Shown here piece after piece: positions 1 to 9,400 of a DNA stretch of 64,000 nucleotides. A program made the position numbers and the translations under genes. The number at the start of each line of letters is the position of its first letter. The first letter of the stretch is position 1. The stretch is taken from NCBI GenBank assembly GCA_035297145.1, contig DATGZN010000073.1, positions 1 to 64,000 of the forward strand, read 5' to 3'. Below the pieces are notes generated by a model. The model was not told where the DNA came from and did no database searches. It was given only the letters and a program-made list of their open reading frames with translations. Source of the DNA: QHXW01 sp035297145. GTDB lineage: Bacteria > Acidobacteriota > Terriglobia > Bryobacterales > Bryobacteraceae.

Positions 1-272
1 AAGCGAGGTGGCGTAAATGAGTTTTCTGAGGCATCGGGAAATCTATCCATCCGATGGGGGCTCAACCCTTGCAGGCCCAGCCCCCGCTCATCGTTTGGAT
101 GAGTTTCCGACTGGCTATTCCTTGGCGGGTTGCTCTCCAGCCGAGCCCACCTCCGCTTCGCCAGCCAGCCTCATTCTGTTACGATTACATCCGTTCGTCT
201 ACGAGGTATCAGCGAACGGCAATCCGTCCCTGATTTCCGTGTCTCACCCGAGGGGCGCGGCGCAAGACCTGG
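1..272. other. No supported gene; window edge
   Basis: This stretch precedes the first supportable gene. A plus-strand reading frame is open from 17 to 433 but runs across the start of the next gene in another frame. Its composition (Ser, Pro, Ala and Arg rich, no hydrophobic core) is that of a translated non-coding region. Its middle part reminds me of conceptual translations found next to integrase or repeat elements in other soil bacteria, but that is from memory and cannot be checked here. Confidence 0.3.
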
Positions 273-782
273 ATGAGATTTTGTGGGCGAATTGGAACGA
301 CCGTGATCCTCGCCATTGGCGTATTAACCACTACCTTATTGGCGCAAGACAGTGGTTCGGCGCAGCAGGCCAGAGCAGCAATCGAACTGTTACATCAGCA
401 GGATGTGAAAGCAACGCTATCTGGCAAGGCTGATGATTTCGCCATGCTGTGGGATAGGGAAGCCGTTCGCATACAGCCCGGCAGTCCAGTCGAGATTGGT
501 AAGGCAGCAATTTATGCTACCGACAAGCACGAGGAAGCCAATACCAATGGAGGCCGGACGCTTTGTTACGCGGCAGAAATGAAGGATCTGCAAATTGCTG
601 GAGACTGGGCGTTTGAGTGGGGCTATTTCTCATATAAGGAGTCCGCAAACAGTAAGCCTGGACGCGGTAAGGTGTTGAGAGTTATCAAACGGCAGCCAGA
701 CGGTTCTTGGAAGTTCGCGGGCGTTATAGGCTTCCCAGAGACACTCGAATCCGCGGCGCCGATGTCTCATCCGTGCGAGTGA
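273..782 (+). CDS. Secreted SnoaL/DUF4440-like (NTF2 fold) protein
   Basis: The 169-residue product starts with a short positive segment and a hydrophobic stretch ending in LLAQ, which looks like a signal peptide cut near residue 25. The mature part has the pattern of NTF2-like DUF4440 proteins: a helix containing AARAAIELLHQQDVKA, a DDFAMLWDREAVRIQPG segment, a mid-domain GDWAFEWGYFSY strand and a final DGSWKFAGVIGF strand. Such proteins are small cone-shaped domains, mostly of unknown ligand, that often act as catalytic or binding scaffolds. The start has no strong ribosome binding site, but no better in-frame start leaves a complete signal peptide. It stands alone, convergent with a small minus-strand gene. 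Fold assignment is by pattern; a specific function is not supportable. Confidence 0.7.
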   Translation: MRFCGRIGTTVILAIGVLTTTLLAQDSGSAQQARAAIELLHQQDVKATLSGKADDFAMLWDREAVRIQPGSPVEIGKAAIYATDKHEEANTNGGRTLCYAAEMKDLQIAGDWAFEWGYFSYKESANSKPGRGKVLRVIKRQPDGSWKFAGVIGFPETLESAAPMSHPCE

Positions 783-843
783 GCCGGGGACAATTCGTTG
801 GCTCTCAAATTTAAGCTCCGCTCCGCGAACAGGGCAGTGCGTG

Positions 844-1035
844 CTAACGGGTTCTGTTCTCCTGCTGCCTGACTTCCACGACCTTCGCGCCGCATCCCGT
901 GCACCACGCGCCAGGAAACGGGTGAATGAGATTGCCGCACAGGCACGGCACTTCGAGTGCACTGGCAAAAGCATATGGCTTGCCGTCCTGGCGTTGCTTG
1001 GTCGCCTGATCCTCAAAGACCACAATGATATTCAT
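844..1035 (-). CDS. Small putative zinc-ribbon protein
   Basis: This 63-residue protein has cysteines at about 31, 33, 45 and 48 (a CxC pair, then CxxCG after 11 residues). That spacing is compatible with a small zinc ribbon. The N-terminal half (NIIVVFEDQAT then QRQDGKPYAF) reads like a beta hairpin, and the C-terminus is basic. There is no good Shine-Dalgarno sequence before the ATG. It is convergent with the DUF4440-like gene and near no obvious partner. It could be a real small protein or a chance frame; the paired cysteines are the main argument for calling it. Confidence 0.4.
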   Translation of the reverse strand: MNIIVVFEDQATKQRQDGKPYAFASALEVPCLCGNLIHPFPGAWCTGCGAKVVEVRQQENRTR

Positions 1036-1183
1036 GGGAGAGTTTTCTACAACTAAAAGTTATAGTCTCGACTCTCAGAAGAGGTCAGTCGGCGGGATTG
1101 TCTGGCTATCCGGCCTCTGAGGGGGATTAACGACTTTCAATTTGTGGTTTGATTTTACCACTTCCGGGGGACATTTCGAAGAT

Positions 1184-2317
1184 TTATAAAGCGCGATTCA
1201 GGACTGGAACGCGGCGGAGTGCGGCGGCAAGGCTGAAGGTGATCACGGTTGCGGCTGCGCTTACGATGGCGAACTTGGCTACGGGCGGCGCTTGAAAGCC
1301 GCGCAAAGCCAGCGAGGCTGCGATGACCACCGGCGGATGAAAGACGTAAACCGCGAACGCGTTGTCAGAAAGAAATTGAACCAGGCGCCCCTGCGCGTTG
1401 AAACGGTCGCGAAAGAGCACGATCAGCCCGAGACAGAGGCCCACGCAGAAGAACGATTCCCAACCGCACAGCACGGCACTCTGCCAGTGGAGGCCGCCAT
1501 CGAACGAGTGCGTTTGCCAGTGCATGCGCGTGGCGATGACGAGGATGGCGAACCACGTCACGGCTCCGCCGCCGAGCGAGAGAGCGAGCCAGCGCATCCC
1601 GAAGCGGTGTGGAATCCGCTGAAGCCAGCCATGCCGGTATGCGTGGAGGCCCGCGATGAACAGCAGAACGTACTGCGCGAAGAAGCAGAGCTGCATGTTC
1701 CAGATGGCTGTCCCGATAGGCTGAACCACGCGGACCAGGAACGTGGCCGTGGCGAGGGTGAGGATGAACAGAACCACGTGCCGGTTGGCGGGCAGCCAGT
1801 CTTCCCTTCCCGCGGCGCGGCGGATGATTACACGAATGCACGCGTAGATCGCGCAGAAGATCAGCAGCGCCACGCAAAACCACATGGGCCCGGTTTCGCC
1901 CCAGAAATCCATGAAGGAACGCCCTCGATTCCTCGCGCCTAGAAGGAAATAAATGTTGGACGGTCCTATCAGGAACATGTACAGCAGCGACGGGATTCCC
2001 AGTCGCACAGCGCGGTCACGCAGGAAGCGGAGCGGACCTTTGCGGTCGAATGCCGGCGGCACGAAATAGCCGGCGATGAAGAAGAGGAAGCCCATGAAGA
2101 AGGCCTGCAACCAAAACTGGTACGTCGTAAAGAAGAGGCGCGAGGCAAGGCTGAGTGGCGCTTTCTCGTTGTAATACCAGCGGCCGATGTTGCTGTAAGT
2201 CACGGCGGCGTGCATCGTAATCACGAGCACGATCATGACCCAGCGCAGGTTGTCGATGAATACGAGGCGTGCCGGCGCTGCGGCGTGAGCAGGCGAAATG
2301 ACAGAGGCCTGGGCCAT
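1184..2317 (-). CDS. Membrane acyltransferase family 3 (OafA/MdoC-like)
   Basis: The product is a multi-pass membrane protein of about 377 residues. An early LVFIDNLRWVMIVLVITMHAA segment carries the D..R and the following H typical of acyltransferase family 3, the family of OafA-like O-acetylases and the glucan succinyltransferase MdoC. About ten hydrophobic helices follow, with cytoplasmic RFLRDRAVRLGIP and a terminal VFHPPVVI segment also usual in the family. These enzymes transfer acyl groups from the cytoplasm to extracytoplasmic sugars. The frame is open further upstream (to 2500), but the extra 61 residues are not family-like, so the ATG at 2317 just before the IDNLRW core is chosen. 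It is divergent from the phosphoesterase gene; the substrate cannot be told. Confidence 0.8.
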   Translation of the reverse strand: MAQASVISPAHAAAPARLVFIDNLRWVMIVLVITMHAAVTYSNIGRWYYNEKAPLSLASRLFFTTYQFWLQAFFMGFLFFIAGYFVPPAFDRKGPLRFLRDRAVRLGIPSLLYMFLIGPSNIYFLLGARNRGRSFMDFWGETGPMWFCVALLIFCAIYACIRVIIRRAAGREDWLPANRHVVLFILTLATATFLVRVVQPIGTAIWNMQLCFFAQYVLLFIAGLHAYRHGWLQRIPHRFGMRWLALSLGGGAVTWFAILVIATRMHWQTHSFDGGLHWQSAVLCGWESFFCVGLCLGLIVLFRDRFNAQGRLVQFLSDNAFAVYVFHPPVVIAASLALRGFQAPPVAKFAIVSAAATVITFSLAAALRRVPVLNRAL

Positions 2318-2549
2318 AACAGCTAGAAAAAGAGTACCACATCCTGAATTTATTGGCGGCTGCGAGTGCTCCCGGGCGGCTTCCGGACACAATCGGAACG
2401 GCCGGGGCACGCCGAGCCGCACAGAATTCATCGAAAATTTGCGCATTCGTAACATAACGGCAACAACCAGTTGATAGATTCTCGCGAAGCGCGACCGCAC
2501 GCCGTGCGTGACGGTTGTCCAATTTCTTTGAAGGAAAGGTGTCTACAGG

Positions 2550-3881
2550 ATGAACATGAGAAACCAGCTAGTTTTCTGCCTTCTGGCCGCTTCGACCGCA
2601 ATCACGGCGGGCGCCGTGGAGGGCCCGGTGCCGGAGGGCATGCCGCACCTTGACCACGTTTTTGTGGTGATGATGGAAAACCACGGTTACAGCCAGGTTG
2701 TGAACAATCCGAATCTGCCGTTTATCAATGACCTCGCGGGCCTGGCGAATACTGCAACGAACTATTTCGCCATCGGCCATCCAAGCTCCACCAACTATCT
2801 GGAAGTCGTAGGCGGTTCGAACTTCGGCGTCCGGACCGACAATTATCCGGACTGGCACAACTCCGCCTGTACGACCAATCTCGCGTCCAGTACCGTGGCA
2901 ACCGACAATCCAGCGAGCCCCAACATTTGTCCTATCGCAGGCACCGGCACCGACGCCGAGACGCCGGCGATAGACACCACCAACGAAACCAGCGGACCTC
3001 CCGGTTTGATTGATATTGACGGCACGACGTCCATCCCGGCCGCCGCCAATACAACCGGCAAGACCATCGCCGACCAGCTCGCGGCCGCGGGATTGACTTG
3101 GAAAAGTTACCAGGAGAGCCTGCCACCGGAGGGCGCCGACAACCTGAACTACAGCGACGGTGTGTTCACCAACAACACCAATTTCAGCAAAATCACGCCC
3201 GCTCTGACGCCTGCCCTGACGTCGAGCGACATCGTGCTTCTTTATGCGGCCAAGCACAACCCGTTCGTCTATTTTCGTAGCATCCAGGAGGGCGATCAGC
3301 CCGGCAGCGATCTCAGCAATGTGGTGCCGTTTGATGGCGCGGGCGGGCTTTATGCGGATCTCAGCTCGGGTTCGGTTCCCATCTTCTCTTTCATCGTGCC
3401 CAACCAATGCAATGATCAACACGGGCGTGGCAACGCCGGTCCTTTCTGCGCCTTTGACCCGAGTGACAACGGCACTCAGGCGGGTCTCAACCCGGCCCTG
3501 ATGCAGGCTGGCGACGTTGCCGTGCGGCGCATTGTAACCGCGATCAAATGGTCTCCGGTATGGAAACAGGGCCAGAACGCGATTGTGATCCTGTGGGATG
3601 AAAACGACTACAGCACTGTACCGAACAAGAACACTGTGCTCGTGATCGTGGACACGAACTACGGGAGTCATGGCGTGCAAAGCGCGACGCTCTACAATCA
3701 CTTCTCTTTGCTCAAATCGATCGAGGGAAGCCTGGGACTTCCGTGCTTGAACCATGCTTGCGATAGTGGCGTCCAAGTAATGTCCGACCTGTTCAGCAAC
3801 ATCTATCCGAGCCCAAGTTCCGGCAGCGGAACCATGTCCCAACCGGCAGCAACGCACCACACTGCTGCCGCCGTCCATTAG
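2550..3881 (+). CDS. Secreted phosphoesterase family protein (phospholipase C / AcpA-like)
   Basis: The 443-residue product has an N-terminal signal peptide (about residues 1-22). HVFVVMMENHGYSQV follows directly and is the signature opening of the phosphoesterase family that contains bacterial phospholipase C and acid phosphatase AcpA. Later hallmarks are an HPSSTNYLEVVGG segment, NAIVILWDENDYS (metal-binding aspartates) and GSHGV followed by YNHFSLLKSIE near the C-terminus. It should hydrolyse phosphate esters outside the cytoplasm. A purine-rich AAGGAAAGG lies about ten bases before the ATG and supports this start. The C-terminal 25 residues are Ser/Thr/His rich and probably disordered. 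It has its own promoter region, shared with the divergent acyltransferase. Substrate is unknown. Confidence 0.85.
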   Translation: MNMRNQLVFCLLAASTAITAGAVEGPVPEGMPHLDHVFVVMMENHGYSQVVNNPNLPFINDLAGLANTATNYFAIGHPSSTNYLEVVGGSNFGVRTDNYPDWHNSACTTNLASSTVATDNPASPNICPIAGTGTDAETPAIDTTNETSGPPGLIDIDGTTSIPAAANTTGKTIADQLAAAGLTWKSYQESLPPEGADNLNYSDGVFTNNTNFSKITPALTPALTSSDIVLLYAAKHNPFVYFRSIQEGDQPGSDLSNVVPFDGAGGLYADLSSGSVPIFSFIVPNQCNDQHGRGNAGPFCAFDPSDNGTQAGLNPALMQAGDVAVRRIVTAIKWSPVWKQGQNAIVILWDENDYSTVPNKNTVLVIVDTNYGSHGVQSATLYNHFSLLKSIEGSLGLPCLNHACDSGVQVMSDLFSNIYPSPSSGSGTMSQPAATHHTAAAVH

Positions 3882-4321
3882 AGAGTACACGCAAAGCCTG
3901 GCCCGGCGGCTGGCAAACCCGCCCACCGCCGCGGACAGACCAGGAAGATGTCCGGGCGATTTCGCAACGGGCGCGAACGGAGGAGAGGCATGCCTCGCCG
4001 CTACGATGGCGGCGATGTAACCGGCGCCGGCGGATTGCGGATGATCCGAAGGGGTGGTGAAGTGTGGTCCCAATGGAGCAGGATGGCCGCACCTGTCCGC
4101 ACAAGATCGCGAGCTCCCGGCGCATCAATCCACAACACAACTTGGCCCTGTCTTCGGTATGCGCAACCGATTGCTCCACTGACGCCCCAGGAATGAAAAC
4201 CCTCCGGAAGTCCATCGTAGACGAAGGTCGACGCAGGTTCTCCTGCTGAGAATGCCGGAGAGGCACGAAGTTCCACGGCGCCCACAGAATCAGGAACACT
4301 GTGGATGTCGCGAACGCTCGC
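3882..4321. other. 440-bp gap without a supported gene
   Basis: The gap lies between two convergent genes. A minus-strand frame at 4001-4285 is open for 94 codons (beginning MGAVELRASPAF) and sits just downstream of the CRTAC1 gene. It has no ribosome binding site and I recognise no family in it. A plus-strand frame at 3948-4196 is Arg-rich and looks like a shadow. The gap could hold a decayed gene, but I cannot support one. Confidence 0.3.
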
Positions 4322-6088
4322 CTACTTGCGCGCGGTCGGAAACTTTTCGGCGCTCATGATTCCCGCGCCTTCTTTGATAGTCACCAATTGACCGGCGGCC
4401 ACCTTGGTGAAGTTTTCACGCGTGCCGCTAGGCCAGCGGATGTCCAAATCGGCGGTTTCGTTCGTCCCAAGCCCGAAATGCAAGCGGCGATCGTTCACCG
4501 ATAAGTAACTCGATTGCCCTGAGATTTCGCGCGCCTGTTGCTTGCCGCCATACTTCGCGGTGACGCGCGCGCCGATAGCGCTGCGGTTCGACTGAGTGCC
4601 GATGAGCTTGACTTTGAGCCAATGGTTGTTGCCCGTAACATCGTTGCGCAGCAAGGAAGGCGGTTCGTTCTGGTTCATCACCAGAATGTCCACATCGCCG
4701 TCGTTATCGAAGTCGCCGAAGGCTACACCGCGGCTGGCGTGCGGAGCTGTGATGCCGGGCCCGGCTTCTTCAATGAGTTCTTCGAACTTGCCGTCGCCGA
4801 GATTGCGAAATATGAACCGGGGCGTCCTATGCGGAAACTGGGGAAGCTGGCGCTGCGCCTCCGGGTATACACTCCCTGTCGCGATGAAGATATCGGGATA
4901 GCCGTCGTTATCGAGATCCTCCAGCCCTGTGCCCCAGCAGACAAATCGTGTTTCCACGCCCAGCCCGGCGCGCATGGTGACGTCGTTGAACCTGCCTTTG
5001 CCCTCGTTGCGGTAGAGCACCGGCGTGTCTTCGGCGAAATGCGTTTTGAAAACGTCGAGCCGGCCGTTCAGATTGTAATCGCCGATGGCCACTCCCATAC
5101 CGGCCTGCTCGGCGCCATCTTCACTCAAAGCGAGGCCCGACTCCAGGCCTTCCTCAGCGAAAGTGCCGTCGTGTTGGTTGGTGAACAGCAGGGCAGGCGT
5201 GGAGTCACATGCCACGTAGATGTCCGGCCACCCGTCATCGTCCAAGTCGGCTGCAACAGCGGTCAGACCGTAGCTTCCCTTCCCTTTTGCGATGCCGGAG
5301 GCGACGGTAACATCGCGGAAGGTCCCGTCACCATTGTTGTGGAATAGCTGTGGCGTCTCCGTCGGCAGGCCCCGCGGCCCGCAATTCACCGGCACGCCCT
5401 TCCAGTTACAGAGCGCATTCTGACCGGTCTTGGGAACGCGCTTGGGATCGAACTTGAGATAGTTGGAGACAAACAGATCCAGGTGGCCGTCGCGGTCGTA
5501 GTCGACCCAAGTACAGCCGGAACCCCAGCGCGGGGGCGCCAGCAGGCCGGCCTCCTTGGTCACGTCGGTGAAGGTGCCATCTCCGTTGTTACGGTAGAGG
5601 ACGTTCTGGCCCCAGTAGGTGATGAAAATATCCTCAAATCCGTCGTTGTTGTAATCTCCCACAGTCACTCCGAAGGCCCAGCCGAGGCGATGCAGACCGG
5701 CCTTCTCGGTGACATCGGTGAAGGTGCCATCACGATTGTTCTTGTAAAGCCGGTTAGTTGCGCCCGGCGGCGGCGCGTCCATGTGCGTGCCCGACAGGAC
5801 GAAAATATCCAGCCAGCCGTCGTTGTCGAAGTCCAAGAAGGCGATGCCCGCGCCCATAGTTTCAAGGATGTAGTCGCAGTGATCCGCATAACCGTAGACG
5901 ATGGGATCGCGCAGGCCTGCCTGGTCGGCAACGTCAGTGAAATGTGCGTGGAACGGACGCCCGGAGGGCTTGCCACGGGGAACCGGCGTGATTCCGCGCG
6001 ATGCCATGCCTTCGGAGCGCTGGGCTCGCAGGGCGCCTGGAACCGCGAGCATCGCCAGCATCGAGCGCCGTGTCATGGACGTTTTCAT
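4322..6088 (-). CDS. CRTAC1 family protein (FG-GAP repeats + ASPIC/UnbV domain), secreted
   Basis: The 588-residue protein begins MKTSMTRRSMLAMLAVPGA, a twin-arginine-like or Sec signal. Seven calcium-binding FG-GAP/VCBS-type repeats follow between about residues 70 and 490, each centred on a D-x-D/N-x-D-G box (DFDNDGWLDIFV, DYNNDGFEDIFI, DYDRDGHLDLFV, DLDDDGWPDIYV, DYNLNGRLDVF, DLDNDGYPDIFI, DFDNDGDVDILV). They predict a beta-propeller. The last 70 residues match the ASPIC/UnbV domain (NRSAIGARVTAKYGG, then QSSYLSVNDRRLHFGLG and RWPSG). The family is extracellular and widespread in Acidobacteriota, usually near Oar-type receptors and TPR proteins, as here; its biochemical role is unknown. 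The frame is open another 50 codons upstream but only this ATG gives an export signal. It shares a 300-bp control region with the divergent receptor gene. Confidence 0.9.
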   Translation of the reverse strand: MKTSMTRRSMLAMLAVPGALRAQRSEGMASRGITPVPRGKPSGRPFHAHFTDVADQAGLRDPIVYGYADHCDYILETMGAGIAFLDFDNDGWLDIFVLSGTHMDAPPPGATNRLYKNNRDGTFTDVTEKAGLHRLGWAFGVTVGDYNNDGFEDIFITYWGQNVLYRNNGDGTFTDVTKEAGLLAPPRWGSGCTWVDYDRDGHLDLFVSNYLKFDPKRVPKTGQNALCNWKGVPVNCGPRGLPTETPQLFHNNGDGTFRDVTVASGIAKGKGSYGLTAVAADLDDDGWPDIYVACDSTPALLFTNQHDGTFAEEGLESGLALSEDGAEQAGMGVAIGDYNLNGRLDVFKTHFAEDTPVLYRNEGKGRFNDVTMRAGLGVETRFVCWGTGLEDLDNDGYPDIFIATGSVYPEAQRQLPQFPHRTPRFIFRNLGDGKFEELIEEAGPGITAPHASRGVAFGDFDNDGDVDILVMNQNEPPSLLRNDVTGNNHWLKVKLIGTQSNRSAIGARVTAKYGGKQQAREISGQSSYLSVNDRRLHFGLGTNETADLDIRWPSGTRENFTKVAAGQLVTIKEGAGIMSAEKFPTARK

Positions 6089-6179
6089 GATAGTCAGTTT
6101 CGATGTGTTCCGCCTCAAGTAACAGATTTCCACTAAGTCCTGGAACTCAGGGGCAACGGGGCATACGGTTTTTAGCCTA

Positions 6180-6191
6180 TTTAATATTAAA
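6180..6191. promoter_or_regulatory. AT-rich 12-bp perfect palindrome in divergent control region
   Basis: TTTAATATTAAA is a perfect 12-bp palindrome, followed immediately by a short AAGAT/ATCTT dyad. It lies in an AT-rich patch about 90 bp upstream of the CRTAC1 start and 210 bp upstream of the receptor start. The surrounding sequence is otherwise GC-rich, so it may be an operator or promoter element; no factor can be named. Confidence 0.3.
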
Positions 6192-6400
6192 AGATCTTGA
6201 AATCTTGTAATCGTAGCAGTATAGTGGATTCCGAACAAAGCACTATTGCTGCTTGAGGGTCTGAATCAGCTCGCGCCGCGGTTACAAGATGGGATTTTAG
6301 AAGATCCCTGCGTGGGTCGCTTCTGCAGCTTTCCTTGACTGCCACAGCCAGCGGGCTCTTTCAGGCAGGTAACTGAGGAGTCTAGCTCATGGAGGATTTA

Positions 6401-9400
6401 ATGCAACGCATTTTTCGCTGGACGTTTCTTGCGCTGCTGATCCTGTCCGCGTCCATGTTGTATGCGCAAGGCACGGGCACGATCACGGGCACAGTCCAAG
6501 ATAGTACGGGGGCAGTGATTCCGAATGCGGATGTCACGCTGACGAACACTGCCACTAAGACCGCATCGCACACAACGACGAACACGAACGGCGACTATCT
6601 GTTCGCGGCCGTTCCCCCGGGAACACTGGATCTCAGGGTCGCCTCTGTCGGGTTCACAACGTTTGAAGCAAAAAATATCGTTCTGCGCGTGTCAGAGCGC
6701 GCCCGCGTGGATGCCACGCTGACTGTCGGCGACGTCAAGACTGCCGTTACAGTGGAAGCCGCCGGCATCACGCAGGTGGAAACAGAGTCGTCCGATCTTT
6801 CCGGCGTGGTAACCGGCAAGGAGATGACGCAGATCGTCCTGAACGGCCGCAACTACACCCAATTGATCGCACTGACTCCTGGCGTGGTCAGCCGGACCAA
6901 CCAGGAAGAGGGCACAGTTGGAGTGAACGGCCGGATCGATAATGCCGTGAATGGCGGCCGCGCCGTGTACAACAACTGGGAAGTCGATGGCGGTGACATG
7001 ATGGACAACGGCAGCAACGGCACCATCAACGTCTATCCGAGTCTGGACGCTATCGCGGAAGTGAAGGTCATGACCTCGGACTACAGCGCCGCGTACGGCC
7101 GTAACGGATCGGCCACCGTCGAAGCCGTGATCAAGTCGGGCACCAGCGGCCTGCACGGCGACGCCTACGAGTTTGTGCGCAACAACGATTTCAATGCGCG
7201 CAATTTCTTCTCGCCCAACGTCCCATCGTACAAGAAGAACGACTACGGATATACGCTTGGCGGCCCAGTGTTCATTCCCAAAATCTACACCAAGAAAGAC
7301 AAGACTTTCTTCTTCTGGAGTGAAGAATGGCGCAAGGAGGTGGTACCGAATACCTACAACCAACAGGTGCCGTCGACGGCGCAGCGGCAGGGTATCTTCA
7401 ATGATGTTTGCCCGGCTGCGGGAAGCGCGGTAAACAAGACCGGTTTCCCCAATTGCCCGGTAAATCCTGTCACCGGCGCATATTACCCCAACAACACGGT
7501 TCCGATCGATGTGAACGCCCAGGACATCATGCCTATGATTCCGGCAGCGACCTCGGGCAGCGGAGCCGAGTCGTTCTATAACGCCTCGGTATCGACGCCC
7601 ACCAACTGGCGCCAGGAATTGGTGAAGATTGACCAGAACTTCACGGACAAAGACCGTTTCTTCTTCCACTTCATCCATGACTCCTGGAACACCATCACGC
7701 CCACTTCGCTTTGGAGCGGCGACAGCTTTCCGACAGTGGGCACGAACTTCATCGGGCCCGGAGTCAGCTGGGTGGCGCACCAGGTGGACAACATCACGCC
7801 CACGCTGCTGAATGAGTTCACATTCAGCTACACCACGGACCACATTTTCCTCACGCCCGAGGGGGTTTGGCAGCGGCCGTCCAGCATGACCATGACTGGC
7901 CTGTTCAACAACGGGTTTGGCGGCAAACTGCCCGGGATGAGCATCAACAACGGTTCACCTTACGGCGGCGGCTTCACGGCCGACGCGGCAGGCTGGCCGT
8001 GGAACAATGCCAACCCGACTTACACGTATCGCGATCAGATCGCCAAAATCTGGGGAGCGCACAACATCTATGCCGGCTTCTACTTTGCAGCCGCGCAGAA
8101 GAATGAAAATAACGGCGCCGAAACTCAGGGCTTCCTGAACTTCAGCAACTCGTCGCCGATCAGCACCGGCAACGCCTGGGCGGACTTCCTGGCGGGCAGG
8201 ATCGCCAATTTCAACCAGACCAACGCTCAGACCAAATACTACTACCGCTCCAAAATTTTCGAGCCATACGTCCAGGACGACTGGCATGTGTCCAAGAGGC
8301 TGACCGTAAACCTCGGCGTGCGCATGAGCGGGTACGGGTCGTATTATGAGAAGTATAAAAACTTCTACAACTTCTTCCCATCGCTGTATAACACTGCGAA
8401 CGCACCCCAGATCGACGTCACCGGAAAGATCACTGGTGTTGCGGGCGACCTGGTACCGGGCGTCGGCAATGCGTATGACGGAATGGCGGCCTGCGGCACG
8501 AATGGAACTCCAAACACGTGCTATAAGGGTCACTTCTGGAATTGGGCGCCACGTGTCGGTTTTGCATACGATCCATTTGGAACCGGCAAGTGGGCCATCC
8601 GCGGCGGCTATGGAGTGTTCTACGAGCACCTGAATGGCAACGAAGCCATTTCGGGGCTGGAGGGCAACCCGCCGGGGATCCTGGCGCCTACTCTGTACAA
8701 CATCAACGGCTACACCAATATCGGCGGAAACGGCTTGGTAGGCACGACTGGTACCACGACCTACCCGGATCAGATGCGGTGGCCGTACATCCAGCAATGG
8801 CACTTTGACGTGCAGCATACGCTATTCGAGAACACTATCGGCACCATTTCCTACGTCGGTAGCAAGGGTACGCATCTAACGTGGCAACGGGATCTCAATC
8901 AGCTCTTCCCCGTGAGCCAGAATCCGTTCCAGCCCGGCCAAGCGCTCAATAAGGCTGCTGTGTGCGGCACGTTGAGTGGCGTAGGAACTCAGGGGGTTTC
9001 GGGTGTCGTCAACGGCCAGACGGTGACCGGACTGACGGCGCAGGATCTCTCAGTCGCCTGCGGTAACTCGGCCGATCCGTACCGCCCATATATCGGCTAC
9101 AACAACATCAATCTGGTTGAGCCGCAAGCCAACTCGATCTACAACGCGTTACAGATGACGTTGCGCCGCTCGGTAGGCAGCTCGATGTTCTCGGTCGCCT
9201 ACACTTACAGCCACGCGCTCGACGACTCGTCGGACCGCTACGACGGCAGCTTCCTGGATTCCTATAACATGGCGCGGAGCCGGGCAAGCTCGCAGTACGA
9301 CATGCGCCATCTGTTGACGATCGGCTACGACTACCAGATTCCGTTCCTCAAGAACACCAAGAATCTGTTGGGCAAGACGCTGGGTGGCTGGCAGGTTTCC

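Noticed and set aside
17..433. 138-codon plus-strand frame at the left edge
   Set aside because: Overlaps the DUF4440-like gene in another frame, lacks a ribosome binding site and has the composition of translated non-coding DNA.
2568..4073. 501-codon minus-strand open frame opposite the phosphoesterase gene
   Set aside because: Antisense shadow of a GC-rich gene; rich in Arg, His and Val with no domain pattern, and the plus-strand product is a clear family member.
4001..4285. 94-codon minus-strand frame after the CRTAC1 gene
   Set aside because: No ribosome binding site, no recognised family and overlapping alternative frames of equal length; left as an undefined gap.
6692..9000. Long minus-strand frames (such as 6692-7843 and 7955-8818) opposite the Oar-like receptor
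   Set aside because: Codon mirror of the receptor gene; compositions Arg/Val/His rich with no recognisable motifs.
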